A DNA stretch of 52,510 bases, taken from contig DDLS01000017.1 in the NCBI GenBank assembly GCA_002340255.1, positions 1 to 52,510 on the forward strand, in the 5' to 3' direction. The notes under the pieces were generated by a model. It did no database searches. It was not told the origin of the DNA and saw nothing but the letters and a program-made list of their open reading frames with translations. The DNA is from Cyanobacteria bacterium UBA2566. Lineage in GTDB: Bacteria > Cyanobacteriota > Cyanobacteriia > Cyanobacteriales > Desertifilaceae. This document shows, in pieces, positions 44,361-52,261 of this stretch. A program made the translations under genes and the position numbers. Each line of letters starts with the position of its first letter. Position 1 is the first letter of the stretch.

Positions 44361-45132
44361 ACGTGGGCGAATTACTTGATGCTGGAGTCGATTTAGATTG
44401 ACGGATGCTAGAGTAGAGGCGATCGCGCCATTCAAAAAAGGGTTGATAGGATGGATTGTCGGCTAATCCTGGGATGCCTTTACCTTGTAGCGATTCAGGG
44501 ATATTCAGGTAATTGCCTTCAGGGAACTTAATTAAAATACTGAGTCCAGCCACTGCTAAATCAGCCAGGGTGGGGCGATCGCACACCAAATAAGGATGAT
44601 CCACTAAAATTAGACTCAGTGCTTCTAAATCCTGTTTTAAGCTATCCTGTGCCGCCTGAATTTCTTCTGGACTTGCGCCAACTCCATAGCCTAAAACCTG
44701 AAATAATTCCTTCGGAACCCCTCCTACCAAGGTTTTGACAAAATCAGGAATAGGATTAGGTAAAACGGCGGTGCGGAAACTTTGGTCTTGACTCAATCCA
44801 CCATATAGAGCCTTACGACTTTTGACTCCAATAGACTCATCTGCCCATTCTTCCATTATTAAGCATAAACCGCGCTGCCGGGGTTCGGTGGGAATAATCG
44901 GCTTTTCTGGGTATTGGCGATCCAGATATTGGGCGATCGCTGTAGAATCAGAAATCACCGTACTTCCGTCTTTGAGTACCGGTACCTGCCGTTGTCCAGA
45001 AATCTTCAACAGTTCCAGTTGTCCCACCCCTGGAGTCACTTCAATCGTACGGTACTCCAATTCCTTGTAATCAAGAATCAGTCTAACTTTCTCAGAAAAT
45101 TGGGAAAATTCAAATTGGTATAGCTCTAGCAT
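44344..45132 (-). CDS. Glutathione S-transferase family protein
   Basis: A 262-residue protein with an N-terminal thioredoxin-like GST domain (ELYQFEFSQFSEKVRLILDY, then QVPVLKDGSTVISDSTAIAQYLD, the cis-Pro and glutathione gamma-glutamyl site) and an all-helical C-terminal domain (YLVCDRPTLADLAVAG). The substrate is unknown; these proteins usually conjugate or reduce with glutathione, or act in stress handling. It ends in a Ser/Thr/Pro-rich tail that overlaps the transposase remnant by 17 bp on the other strand, so the final residues may have been changed by that insertion. Confidence 0.88.
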   Translation of the reverse strand: MLELYQFEFSQFSEKVRLILDYKELEYRTIEVTPGVGQLELLKISGQRQVPVLKDGSTVISDSTAIAQYLDRQYPEKPIIPTEPRQRGLCLIMEEWADESIGVKSRKALYGGLSQDQSFRTAVLPNPIPDFVKTLVGGVPKELFQVLGYGVGASPEEIQAAQDSLKQDLEALSLILVDHPYLVCDRPTLADLAVAGLSILIKFPEGNYLNIPESLQGKGIPGLADNPSYQPFFEWRDRLYSSIRQSKSTPASSNSPTSIEIE

Positions 45133-45219
45133 GATTCTAACAAATGCAAGTCTTAAGGCTTACCCTATCACGATCGGCCTTCAGAAAAAGTCATTTAAAA
45201 TGGAAATGCAATAGATCGA

Positions 45220-45378
45220 TTGCTAGCAGGACGTGTAGTTCGGCTACCAGGAACCTGGCAGGAGTATCAAACCCTGTGCGATCGCCGGACGGACAGTTCC
45301 ATTCCGCGAATTGAATACCATAGAACAGGGTTATACTACATTAGAATTCCTATATGTGCCAAGCATTTAAGGATTTGA
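45220..45378 (+). pseudogene. Uma2-family (DUF820) N-terminal remnant
   Basis: A 52-codon frame beginning TTG reads RLPGTWQEYQTLCDRRTDSS then IPRIEYHRTG, the typical start of Uma2 restriction-endonuclease-like proteins common in cyanobacteria. After about 36 residues similarity ends and the frame stops 1 bp before the glycosyltransferase ATG. The catalytic region is missing. Confidence 0.5.
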
Positions 45379-45379
45379 T

Positions 45380-46453
45380 ATGTTGATGTTGATGCATAAT
45401 GGTCTTAAAGATCTACTTTTACTTGGAGATTATGCTCCAGGAAGGAACATTGGGTTTGTTTCGCTCGAAACACCTTTACCCCAAGGATTAAAGAAGTTTA
45501 CCCAATCGATGAATTATCAGGTGGGACTCCAATTGCGCCGGGAGTATCGCCATATTGCCATGGGGACTCGCGCTCTACAGTTTCCGAAAGAGGTGGATAC
45601 GATCTTTGTTTTTGAACTCTATAATCAACATCTCTCGATTCTTCTTCCCTTACTCGCACTGCAAGCTCTACAGGGGAAAGAGGTGTTGATCAGTTTGCAT
45701 GGGAATCAGCAGTTTGCGATGTCGAGTCGGATCAAAAACCTAGGGTTGATGTATCTGAGGACTTATCTCAACCTGTTCAAGAACTTGAAGGTGGTTACGC
45801 TAGAACTTGATGATAGTGTGATTCCAGAAGCGTATCGATTACCTCCAGATTCGATGTTTGTGATTCCCCATCCGATTATGAGTGAGGTGGAACCGAAACT
45901 GAAGCCAGGGGAAAGGATACCCGCAGATCGGCGGATTAAAATTGGGGTGGTGGGGATGATTCGCCCGGATAAACCGATCGCCAAACTGGTTCAACAGCTT
46001 ACCCTCTATACGGCGACTCATCCTAATTGCGAACTGGTTATTGGTACTCCCTTAAGTACTAAACCCAAGGAGCTAGAGAATATAAACGCGACTCTACGAG
46101 ATACGACGAAGCAAGAAGACTATTTAAAGGTCTTACAGGAAATCGACATCCTGGTGATTCATTATGACCGCGATCGCTACTATTATCGTACCAGTGGCGT
46201 AATCAGCGATGCTGCCTCCTGCGGATGCTATATTATTGCCTCCCATTATCCCGTAATTGAGCATCAGGTCAAGTGGCCAACTCCCATCGGTGAAACCTTT
46301 GAGAATTTTGAGCAAATCCCTGAACTGATCGATCGGGCAATTCTCCATCTGTGTGAGCATGGACAAGATAATCATTGGCAATGGCGAAAACAACGCAACG
46401 CTGAGGCGATCGCCAAAATCCTCTTTCCGGAAACTCCCTCACCCTCCCCATGA
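45380..46453 (+). CDS. Glycosyltransferase-like protein, GT-B fold
   Basis: A 357-residue cytosolic protein resembling GT4-type glycosyltransferases. The N-terminal half contains a Rossmann-like region (IFVFELYNQHLSILLPLLAL, EVLISLHGNQQFAM). The C-terminal half has KIGVVGMIRPDKPIAKLVQ, then ELVIGTPLS, IDILVIHYDRDRYYYRTSGVISDAASCGCYIIAS, the part that normally holds the sugar nucleotide. The usual EX7E motif is not obvious. It probably transfers a sugar to a surface polysaccharide or lipid, but the acceptor cannot be read from the sequence. It follows directly on the Uma2 remnant, so its native promoter may have been displaced. Confidence 0.7.
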   Translation: MLMLMHNGLKDLLLLGDYAPGRNIGFVSLETPLPQGLKKFTQSMNYQVGLQLRREYRHIAMGTRALQFPKEVDTIFVFELYNQHLSILLPLLALQALQGKEVLISLHGNQQFAMSSRIKNLGLMYLRTYLNLFKNLKVVTLELDDSVIPEAYRLPPDSMFVIPHPIMSEVEPKLKPGERIPADRRIKIGVVGMIRPDKPIAKLVQQLTLYTATHPNCELVIGTPLSTKPKELENINATLRDTTKQEDYLKVLQEIDILVIHYDRDRYYYRTSGVISDAASCGCYIIASHYPVIEHQVKWPTPIGETFENFEQIPELIDRAILHLCEHGQDNHWQWRKQRNAEAIAKILFPETPSPSP

Positions 46454-46570
46454 TAAAGATCTCCAATTGATACCGTGAACACAGATAAGTCAAGGGGATC
46501 GGGAATTCCAGGAAGAACCCCGGTGTCTGACTATTGGTTTAATACGAACAATATTAGTTTCAATTTCAAC

Positions 46571-47395
46571 ATGAATCCTCAACCCCGCAAACGCTTTGCC
46601 CAACATTGGCTCAACAGTGAAGCCATTCTACATAAAATTATTCAAGCATCAGATTTAGAATCCACAGATAAAGTATTAGAAATTGGCCCAGGAACCGGTA
46701 TTTTAACTCGTCAATTGATTGCCCATGCACAAGCTGTTATTTCTGTGGAGATTGACCGGGATCTGTGTAAAAAGCTGATCAAAAAATTAGGCGACTCTCA
46801 AAACTTTATTCTTTTACAAGGGGATATCCTTTCCTTAGATTTAGAAGCTCTCCTTTCCCCCTATCCCTTGTTTCAAAATCCTAATAAAGTGGTAGCTAAT
46901 ATTCCCTACAATATTACCGGCCCAATTTTAGAAAAACTCTTGGGAAAAATTTCTTCTCCAGGTCCCAAAAAATATGAGAGTATTGTCCTATTGGTACAAA
47001 AAGAAGTAGCCGATCGCCTAGTGGCAAAACCGAGTACCAAAGCCTTTGGTGCCTTATCAGTTCGCGTCCAATATTTAGCCCATTGTGAACTCATTTGTCC
47101 TGTCCCGCCAAAAGCCTTTTATCCCCCTCCTAAAGTCGAATCTGCCGTGATTCGATTAACTCCCAGAACTCTGGAAAAACTGGCTCTCAACCCCCGTCAT
47201 TTAGAACAAATTGTAACTCTTGGCTTTTCCTCGAAACGAAAAATGTTACACAATAATCTCAAATCGAGGATTGAGAGCGATCGCCTGACTCCCATTCTAG
47301 AACAACTGAATATTAACCCTCAAGCTCGCGCTGAAGATCTGAGCCTAGAAAATTGGGTTAATCTGAGTAATGTCTTACAAGAGAGTTCCTTATAA
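46571..47395 (+). CDS. rsmA: 16S rRNA dimethyladenosine transferase RsmA (KsgA)
   Basis: This enzyme dimethylates the two adjacent adenosines in the 3'-terminal hairpin of 16S rRNA during 30S assembly. From the ATG at 46571 it has 274 residues, the usual length. The N-terminus is KRFAQHWL; the SAM motif is VLEIGPGTGILTRQL; acidic VEIDRD; the catalytic motif NIPYNITGPIL; then the C-terminal helical domain. An upstream in-frame ATG at 46475 adds 32 unmatched residues and is not favoured. Its 3' end overlaps the convergent thioesterase gene by 6 bp. Confidence 0.95.
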   Translation: MNPQPRKRFAQHWLNSEAILHKIIQASDLESTDKVLEIGPGTGILTRQLIAHAQAVISVEIDRDLCKKLIKKLGDSQNFILLQGDILSLDLEALLSPYPLFQNPNKVVANIPYNITGPILEKLLGKISSPGPKKYESIVLLVQKEVADRLVAKPSTKAFGALSVRVQYLAHCELICPVPPKAFYPPPKVESAVIRLTPRTLEKLALNPRHLEQIVTLGFSSKRKMLHNNLKSRIESDRLTPILEQLNINPQARAEDLSLENWVNLSNVLQESSL

Positions 47396-48148
47396 ACGAC
47401 AATTGAGTTGTTCAAAAATTGGCTTTAACAATAGCTCAGGATCATCCTTGAAAAACATATGACCGCCCTCAAATAGCTTGAGTTTAAATGTTCTTGAAGT
47501 ATGCTGATTCCATTGCTCAATTTGTTCTGGAATAGCCACAGTATCATTCATCCCCCCAAACACCGAGATCGGCAAATCCAATGGCGGTTCTAAGTGATAT
47601 TGATAGTGTTCATTAACGGTTAAGTCTGAACGAAAAATGGGTAAAAATAACTCCATTAAATCTGAATTTTGTAGAACGCCCTCCGGTGTCCCTCCATATT
47701 CACGCAATGCTTCAATCAAACTAGAATCCGGTTGGGAACAAAGAAGATTCTCTATTGGAATATGTGCGGCACGGCGACCACACATAAATAAATGCTCCGG
47801 TAAAGGCAAACCTTGGCGACGCAGTTCATGGGTGAGTTCAAACGCAATCAAGGCTCCCAAACTATGACCAAAAAACGTGAATTTTCCTAACTCTAAATGA
47901 GGAATAATAGCTTGGGTAAGGGACTTGATTAACGGATCTAATTGGGTGAAGCAAGGTTCTTTTAAGCGACGTTCTCTCCCTGGCAATTGAATCGCTAGAA
48001 TTTCAATTGCCGACGAGCTATAGGTTAACCAAGGACGAAATAAAAAAGCGCCTGCTCCTGCGGGAGGAAAACAAAACAGACGTAACGGAGCATCAAAGCG
48101 CTTAGGAGCAGAAATAACCCAGGGGGTTGATGGATGAGAGACAACCAT
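47390..48148 (-). CDS. Type II thioesterase
   Basis: An alpha/beta hydrolase of 252 residues of the GrsT/SrfAD/YbtT group. It hydrolyses stalled or mis-primed acyl groups from NRPS and PKS carrier domains. Visible: LFCFPPAGAGAFLFRPW at the N-terminus, QLPGRERR, nucleophile in FFGHSLGALIAFEL, Asp in GGMNDTVA, His in EGGHMFF. Yersiniabactin and other NRPS loci usually encode one beside the megasynthases. Here it is about 15 kb from the biosynthetic operon with housekeeping genes between, so it may edit this line in trans or serve another cluster. Confidence 0.9.
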   Translation of the reverse strand: MVVSHPSTPWVISAPKRFDAPLRLFCFPPAGAGAFLFRPWLTYSSSAIEILAIQLPGRERRLKEPCFTQLDPLIKSLTQAIIPHLELGKFTFFGHSLGALIAFELTHELRRQGLPLPEHLFMCGRRAAHIPIENLLCSQPDSSLIEALREYGGTPEGVLQNSDLMELFLPIFRSDLTVNEHYQYHLEPPLDLPISVFGGMNDTVAIPEQIEQWNQHTSRTFKLKLFEGGHMFFKDDPELLLKPIFEQLNCRL

Positions 48149-48370
48149 ACAATAAACTCAGATTGAACAACCACAGGGCGATCGGCGATCGGAGATCCAA
48201 TCGATATCGATCCCGTTGAATTGTACCGTAGAATACCCGACCTAACGGATAAATCTCTGTTTCGTTGGATTTCTTCCCTTCCCTAGATTCTCTTGACTCC
48301 TTTAAGATAGAGAGATAGTCCTCAGTGCTTCCCCGTAAGCATTAGATCACAAAATCAATGGGTTACAGTA

Positions 48371-50290
48371 ATGGCAGATAGCAATAGGACAAGCCCTGAA
48401 GAGAACGCGATTGTTAGTTACAAAACCAGCAAAATTCTGGTGGTTGATGATGTACCTGAAAACCTGCGCCTGCTGAAAACTCTACTGAAAAATGAAGGGT
48501 ATGATGTACGATTCGCCCCTAATGCTAAATTTGCCTTAGCGAGTCTCACTCAATTTGTCCCTGATTTAATTCTCCTGGATATCATGATGCCAGAAATGGA
48601 CGGATATACTCTGTGTGAACAATTAAAAGGCAATCCGGAAACCCAAGATATCCCTATTATTTTTTTAACCGCCTTGAATGAAGAAGCAGATAAAGTCAAA
48701 GGGTTTCAACTGGGAGCAGTAGATTATATCACTAAACCATTTCAGAGTGAAGAGGTCTTGGTGCGGGTAGCCCATCACTTAAAATTAACTCAGTTAAACC
48801 TCCAACTTCAGGAAAAAAACCAAATTTTACTCCAGAAAAATCATCAACTCCAAGAAGCAGAGCGAGAAACTCGGCTCTTGTTAGAAGTCACTCAATATTT
48901 AACCCAAGCCTCTACCTGGGAACAGGCAATTGCACAAATCATCAAAAGTATTTGCGATCGCATTTTCTGGGATTATGGAGAAGCCTGGTTACCCCAAGAG
49001 GACACCCAAACCTTATCCTATCTTCCCAATCCCTTCGCTACTCATCCCACGCTTAAACCCTTTTGTCAACTCAGTTCTACCTTAGAGTTCCAAGCCGGAG
49101 AAGGACTACCTGGAAAAATCTGGCAGAATCAGACTCTAGAATGGATTCAAGATATTACTCAGGCCCCTGAAACATCATATACGCGGCAATCGTTAGCCCT
49201 TCAAATTGGCTTAAAATGCGCCTTTGGTATGCCAATTTTAGTCAACCAAAAGGTGATGGCAATTCTAGTGTTTTACCAAGGTAAAATCACCCCTTGTCAA
49301 CTAAATCTTGTTGCTCTCGTTCAGGCGATCGCCAGCCAAATCAGTTTCCTGATCCAACGCAAACAAAGTGAACTACAACTTCAACAGCAAGCCCAAGATC
49401 TAGCCGAAGCGCTTCACCAACTGAAAACCACTCAAATCCAACTGATCCAGAGCGAAAAAATGTCCAGCTTAGGGCAACTCGTGGCTGGAATATCCCATGA
49501 AATCAACAACCCCGTTAACTTTATTGCGGGTAATATCGATCACCTGGAAAGCTACATCCACGATTTGATTCAAGTGTATTATGCTTATCAACAATCCTAT
49601 CCTATACCTGCTCCTACCTTAACTGAACTTATTGCCGATCTAGAACTCGACTTTACCCTAACTGACTTACCCAATGTCATCCTTTCTATGAAAAGTGGAA
49701 CCGAAAGAATTACCAAAATTGTTAACTCATTGCGTCGGTTCGCCCATTTAGATGAATCCCAACTCAAAACAGTAGACATTCATGATGAGATTGAAAGTAT
49801 ACTTACGATCTTAAATAATCGCCTTAAACTCGAGTCTTCTCCTGAAATGAGTCCAGTTAACTTCTCCGAAATCCAAGTGGAACGAGATTATGGCCAATTG
49901 CCCAAATTCGACTGCTTTGCTGGAGAACTTAATCAAGCTTTTATGCAAATCCTGATGAATGGTATTGATGCCCTACAGGAAAGATATGAAGTGGAAAAAA
50001 AACAGCCTAATTTCCCGTATATCCTAGGCATTAAAACTCAATGGATTCAGAATTTATCTCAAGTCCAAATCCAAATTAGTGACAATGGAATGGGGATTCC
50101 AGCAAATATTAAACCTCGCATTTTTGATCCCTTCTTTACCACTAAACCTGTGGGTAAGGGAACTGGGATGGGAATGGCTATCAGCTATCAAATTATTGTC
50201 GAAAAACATGGGGGTAGCCTTAAATGTCTAGATATTCCAGGCCAGACTACCTTCGAGATCGCTCTTCCTCAACGGCCCAAAAAACAGTAA
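48371..50290 (+). CDS. Hybrid sensor: receiver-GAF-histidine kinase
   Basis: A soluble signalling protein of 639 residues. Receiver domain 21-140 with VVDDVPEN, phospho-acceptor Asp70 and KPF Lys122; a coiled-coil linker (about 140-170); GAF domain about 170-335; a second coiled coil; HisKA with His376 in GISHEINNP; ATPase domain to the end with NQAFMQILMNGIDAL (N box), ISDNGMGIP (G1) and GKGTGMGMAIS (G2). Receiver-first hybrid kinases of this design are common in cyanobacteria and act inside phosphorelays. The signal bound by GAF is unknown. No partner regulator lies next to it. Confidence 0.92.
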   Translation: MADSNRTSPEENAIVSYKTSKILVVDDVPENLRLLKTLLKNEGYDVRFAPNAKFALASLTQFVPDLILLDIMMPEMDGYTLCEQLKGNPETQDIPIIFLTALNEEADKVKGFQLGAVDYITKPFQSEEVLVRVAHHLKLTQLNLQLQEKNQILLQKNHQLQEAERETRLLLEVTQYLTQASTWEQAIAQIIKSICDRIFWDYGEAWLPQEDTQTLSYLPNPFATHPTLKPFCQLSSTLEFQAGEGLPGKIWQNQTLEWIQDITQAPETSYTRQSLALQIGLKCAFGMPILVNQKVMAILVFYQGKITPCQLNLVALVQAIASQISFLIQRKQSELQLQQQAQDLAEALHQLKTTQIQLIQSEKMSSLGQLVAGISHEINNPVNFIAGNIDHLESYIHDLIQVYYAYQQSYPIPAPTLTELIADLELDFTLTDLPNVILSMKSGTERITKIVNSLRRFAHLDESQLKTVDIHDEIESILTILNNRLKLESSPEMSPVNFSEIQVERDYGQLPKFDCFAGELNQAFMQILMNGIDALQERYEVEKKQPNFPYILGIKTQWIQNLSQVQIQISDNGMGIPANIKPRIFDPFFTTKPVGKGTGMGMAISYQIIVEKHGGSLKCLDIPGQTTFEIALPQRPKKQ

Positions 50291-50374
50291 CTTAGGCTGT
50301 GGGAAGTTTGATCGATCTCGCTTCTCTTTTCTGGAGGAGTACAGCTTGAAGCCTTAGATCCTAATCAATACAAG

Positions 50375-50391
50375 CTATTCCCTAGCGCAAA
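50375..50391. repeat. 17-bp repeat, inverted partner of 43967-43983
   Basis: CTATTCCCTAGCGCAAA lies in the gap between the kinase and the Gdt1-like gene. The rest of the gap holds a TAGCGCGTAGCGCTA palindrome near 50437 and no ORF. Confidence 0.5.
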
Positions 50392-50485
50392 ATGCTCTAT
50401 GACCTGATTTTAGAGTTATGCGATTCACCTAGCCTAGCGCGTAGCGCTATACTATGGGACTGAGTCAAAAACTAGATCAAACCCT

Positions 50486-50785
50486 ATGGATTGGCAATTA
50501 TTGAGTTTAAGTTTTGCAGCCGTATTCTTATCGGAGTTAGGAGATAAAAGCCAGGTAGCGGCGATCGCCCTGAGTGGCACATCCCGTTCCCCCCGCGCCG
50601 TGTTTGTAGGAACCGCAACAGCTTTATTATTAGCCAGCTTTCTCGGGGTAATGGTTGGTGAAGGAACCGCCGCCATCTTGCCGACCAAGCTATTGAAGGC
50701 GATCGCTGCCCTCGGATTCGCTATCATGGCCGTGCGTTTACTCTGGCCCCAAAAAGATATCCCTCAAAACTTTGATTCCGATTAG
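50486..50785 (+). CDS. Half-size Gdt1/TMEM165 (Mnx-type) cation transporter
   Basis: A 99-residue membrane protein with one copy of the family motif, ELGDKSQVAAIAL at 17-29, and three predicted membrane helices (about 5-15 extending to 30, 40-58, 68-86). Full-length Gdt1 proteins, including the cyanobacterial manganese exporter Mnx, carry two such halves. Single-repeat proteins must pair as homo- or heterodimers, often with a tandem partner. No second half lies next to it: upstream is the kinase, downstream a convergent gene begins after 9 bp. Likely role: Mn2+ or Ca2+ export from the cytoplasm. Confidence 0.85.
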   Translation: MDWQLLSLSFAAVFLSELGDKSQVAAIALSGTSRSPRAVFVGTATALLLASFLGVMVGEGTAAILPTKLLKAIAALGFAIMAVRLLWPQKDIPQNFDSD

Positions 50786-50794
50786 ATCCTCCTC

Positions 50795-51646
50795 TTAAAC
50801 AATCATCTCCAAAGACGGATTCGGCTGATGTTCCACCCGGAATACATTCGCGTATAAATTAGCAATTACCTGCTTCCCTTCCTGAGTTAACTCCAGATAA
50901 CCCAGTCCCTCCTTAATATAGGGAAACACTCCATGCCAATAAAACTTAGGATAATTATTGCGCAAATCTTCTGGATGACGATACTTAAGAGCCTTAGCCG
51001 CTCCCGTTTCCAAAAACTCATAATAGAGAGCGCTAATTTTTTGCAAATATCGGGGATCGCTCAATTGGCCAATCAAATCCGCTGCCCGAATTAATCCCGG
51101 ATAATCACTGGTCGTTTGATGATCGCTATCATTGGGAACCGGAAAGCGAGTCAACTCAATATTACGTTTAATTACATCCGCATCAATTAACTTATGACCG
51201 CCAAACCGTTCCTCAATAAACAACTTTCCCCGGTCTACATGATAGGGAGTCATACTTGCATCTGAAGCCCCTGGAGGTAAAGAAACCATAGCCCCATCCT
51301 TACCCGTCGCATAAAGACCTTCTTGATCTTGGCGGCAAACCCCACGCACATAGCCAATATCGTGACAGAGCAGGGAAATAATAAAATGTAACCAATCTTC
51401 GCAAGACACCCCGCCTTCTCGGATATGCCGTCCTCGAATGACCTCTTGACCAACCAAGGTCACTAAAATCGTGTGTTCTACATTATGGTATAGCGCATCA
51501 CTATTGGCGATATTTTCCAAGGCCATATTAGCTGCCCAACCAATAATATCTTCATAGTCATGCTTCCAGCCGCCGTAGGTACGACGATATCCTTCTTGAA
51601 CTTGCTCGACAAAATGGTTAATGAGAATTTCTGTAGTGTTTAACAT
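50795..51646 (-). CDS. HD-domain metalloprotein (Npun_R2479-type)
   Basis: A 283-residue protein with metal-dependent phosphohydrolase (HD) motifs: YHNVEHTILVT near 53 and LLCHDIGYVRGVC near 93 (the His-Asp pair), then conserved His and Asp residues in TPYHVDRG and LIRAADLIGQLSD. HD proteins hydrolyse nucleotides or phosphate esters, or signal through cyclic dinucleotides; the substrate of this cyanobacteria-specific group is unknown to me. It ends 9 bp from the convergent Gdt1-like gene. Its start lies about 160 bp from ssrA, transcribed divergently. Confidence 0.8.
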   Translation of the reverse strand: MLNTTEILINHFVEQVQEGYRRTYGGWKHDYEDIIGWAANMALENIANSDALYHNVEHTILVTLVGQEVIRGRHIREGGVSCEDWLHFIISLLCHDIGYVRGVCRQDQEGLYATGKDGAMVSLPPGASDASMTPYHVDRGKLFIEERFGGHKLIDADVIKRNIELTRFPVPNDSDHQTTSDYPGLIRAADLIGQLSDPRYLQKISALYYEFLETGAAKALKYRHPEDLRNNYPKFYWHGVFPYIKEGLGYLELTQEGKQVIANLYANVFRVEHQPNPSLEMIV

Positions 51647-51739
51647 GATGTCCCTGGCTAGACCGTTCTGGAACCTTGATCAATCAACTTAGTGTCGTTT
51701 CTTTATTGTAGATGCTAACAGATGTCCTCTAGATAAATT

Positions 51740-51769
51740 TTGCCGTTTAGCGATTGCTGGGGTTATAAT
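51740..51769 (+). promoter_or_regulatory. Promoter of ssrA
   Basis: TTGCCG (51740-51745) and a perfect TATAAT (51764-51769) are separated by 18 bp. Transcription would start near 51776, leaving a leader of about 33 nt before the mature tmRNA 5' end, to be removed by RNase P. Confidence 0.6.
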
Positions 51770-51808
51770 TGGGTTAAGTGTTCATGATCTGTTTCTTGAA
51801 TCACGCAT

Positions 51809-52194
51809 GGGGCTGTAATGGTTTCGACGGGATAGTGAAAGCTGTTCTGTGATGCAAGCCGAGAGTGAGTCACCTCTCGTAAATCAAGGCTCAAACTAAA
51901 TGTAACTGCGAACAACATCGTTCCTTTCGCTCGTAAGGCTGCTGCTGTAGCCTAAATCTAGCCTCAAACAGGCGCGAGCCATCATAGTCCGACTCCGTTA
52001 AGGTCTATGGTGAAACCCCAACGGATGCTCCCTAAAACAGCTTCTAGTCAATTGAAGGGCTAAGACTTTACTAGAAATCCCCACCATTCGGGGTCAAGAA
52101 TGGTTCCTGCCCAGAGGATTTAGATGGGATAAGCTTGTGAATGAACAGAGAGTAATAGCTATTGCGGACGGCAGTTCGATTCTGCCCAGCTCCA
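51809..52194 (+). ncRNA. ssrA: tmRNA, one-piece
   Basis: Transfer-messenger RNA that rescues stalled ribosomes with SmpB. The 5' end GGGGCTGTAATGGTTTCGAC and the 3' CAGCTCC(A) form a seven-pair acceptor stem with one G-U. The T arm is GGCAG-TTCGATT-CTGCC near 52169-52185. The CCA end is not encoded. The tag frame lies within. The order is collinear, so this is not the permuted two-piece form found in marine Synechococcus and Prochlorococcus. An inverted copy of 24 nt of its 3' region lies just downstream. Confidence 0.97.
51908..51955 (+). other. tmRNA proteolysis-tag reading frame
   Basis: It encodes ANNIVPFARKAAAVA followed by TAA, the standard cyanobacterial degradation tag ending in a hydrophobic AVA recognised by Clp proteases. 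The resume codon is at or near the GCG at 51908. Confidence 0.95.
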
Positions 52195-52261
52195 TTAATA
52201 ATTAACTCCTGAAAGCCTTGCTAGACAGAGTCTCTCAGCCGTCCGCAATAGCCATTACTCT
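52149..52261. repeat. Inverted repeat of the tmRNA 3' region
   Basis: Positions 52149-52172 (inside tmRNA, ending GCGGACGGC) and 52238-52261 (starting GCCGTCCGC) are reverse complements at 23 of 24 positions, 65 bp apart. Transcripts reading past ssrA could form a 24-bp stem that sequesters the tmRNA T-arm strand. Alternatively it is the scar of an element that used ssrA as its attachment site. Confidence 0.85.

Noticed and set aside
46475..46570. Upstream start for RsmA
   Set aside because: The extra 32 residues do not fit the family; KRFAQHW close to the ATG at 46571 does.
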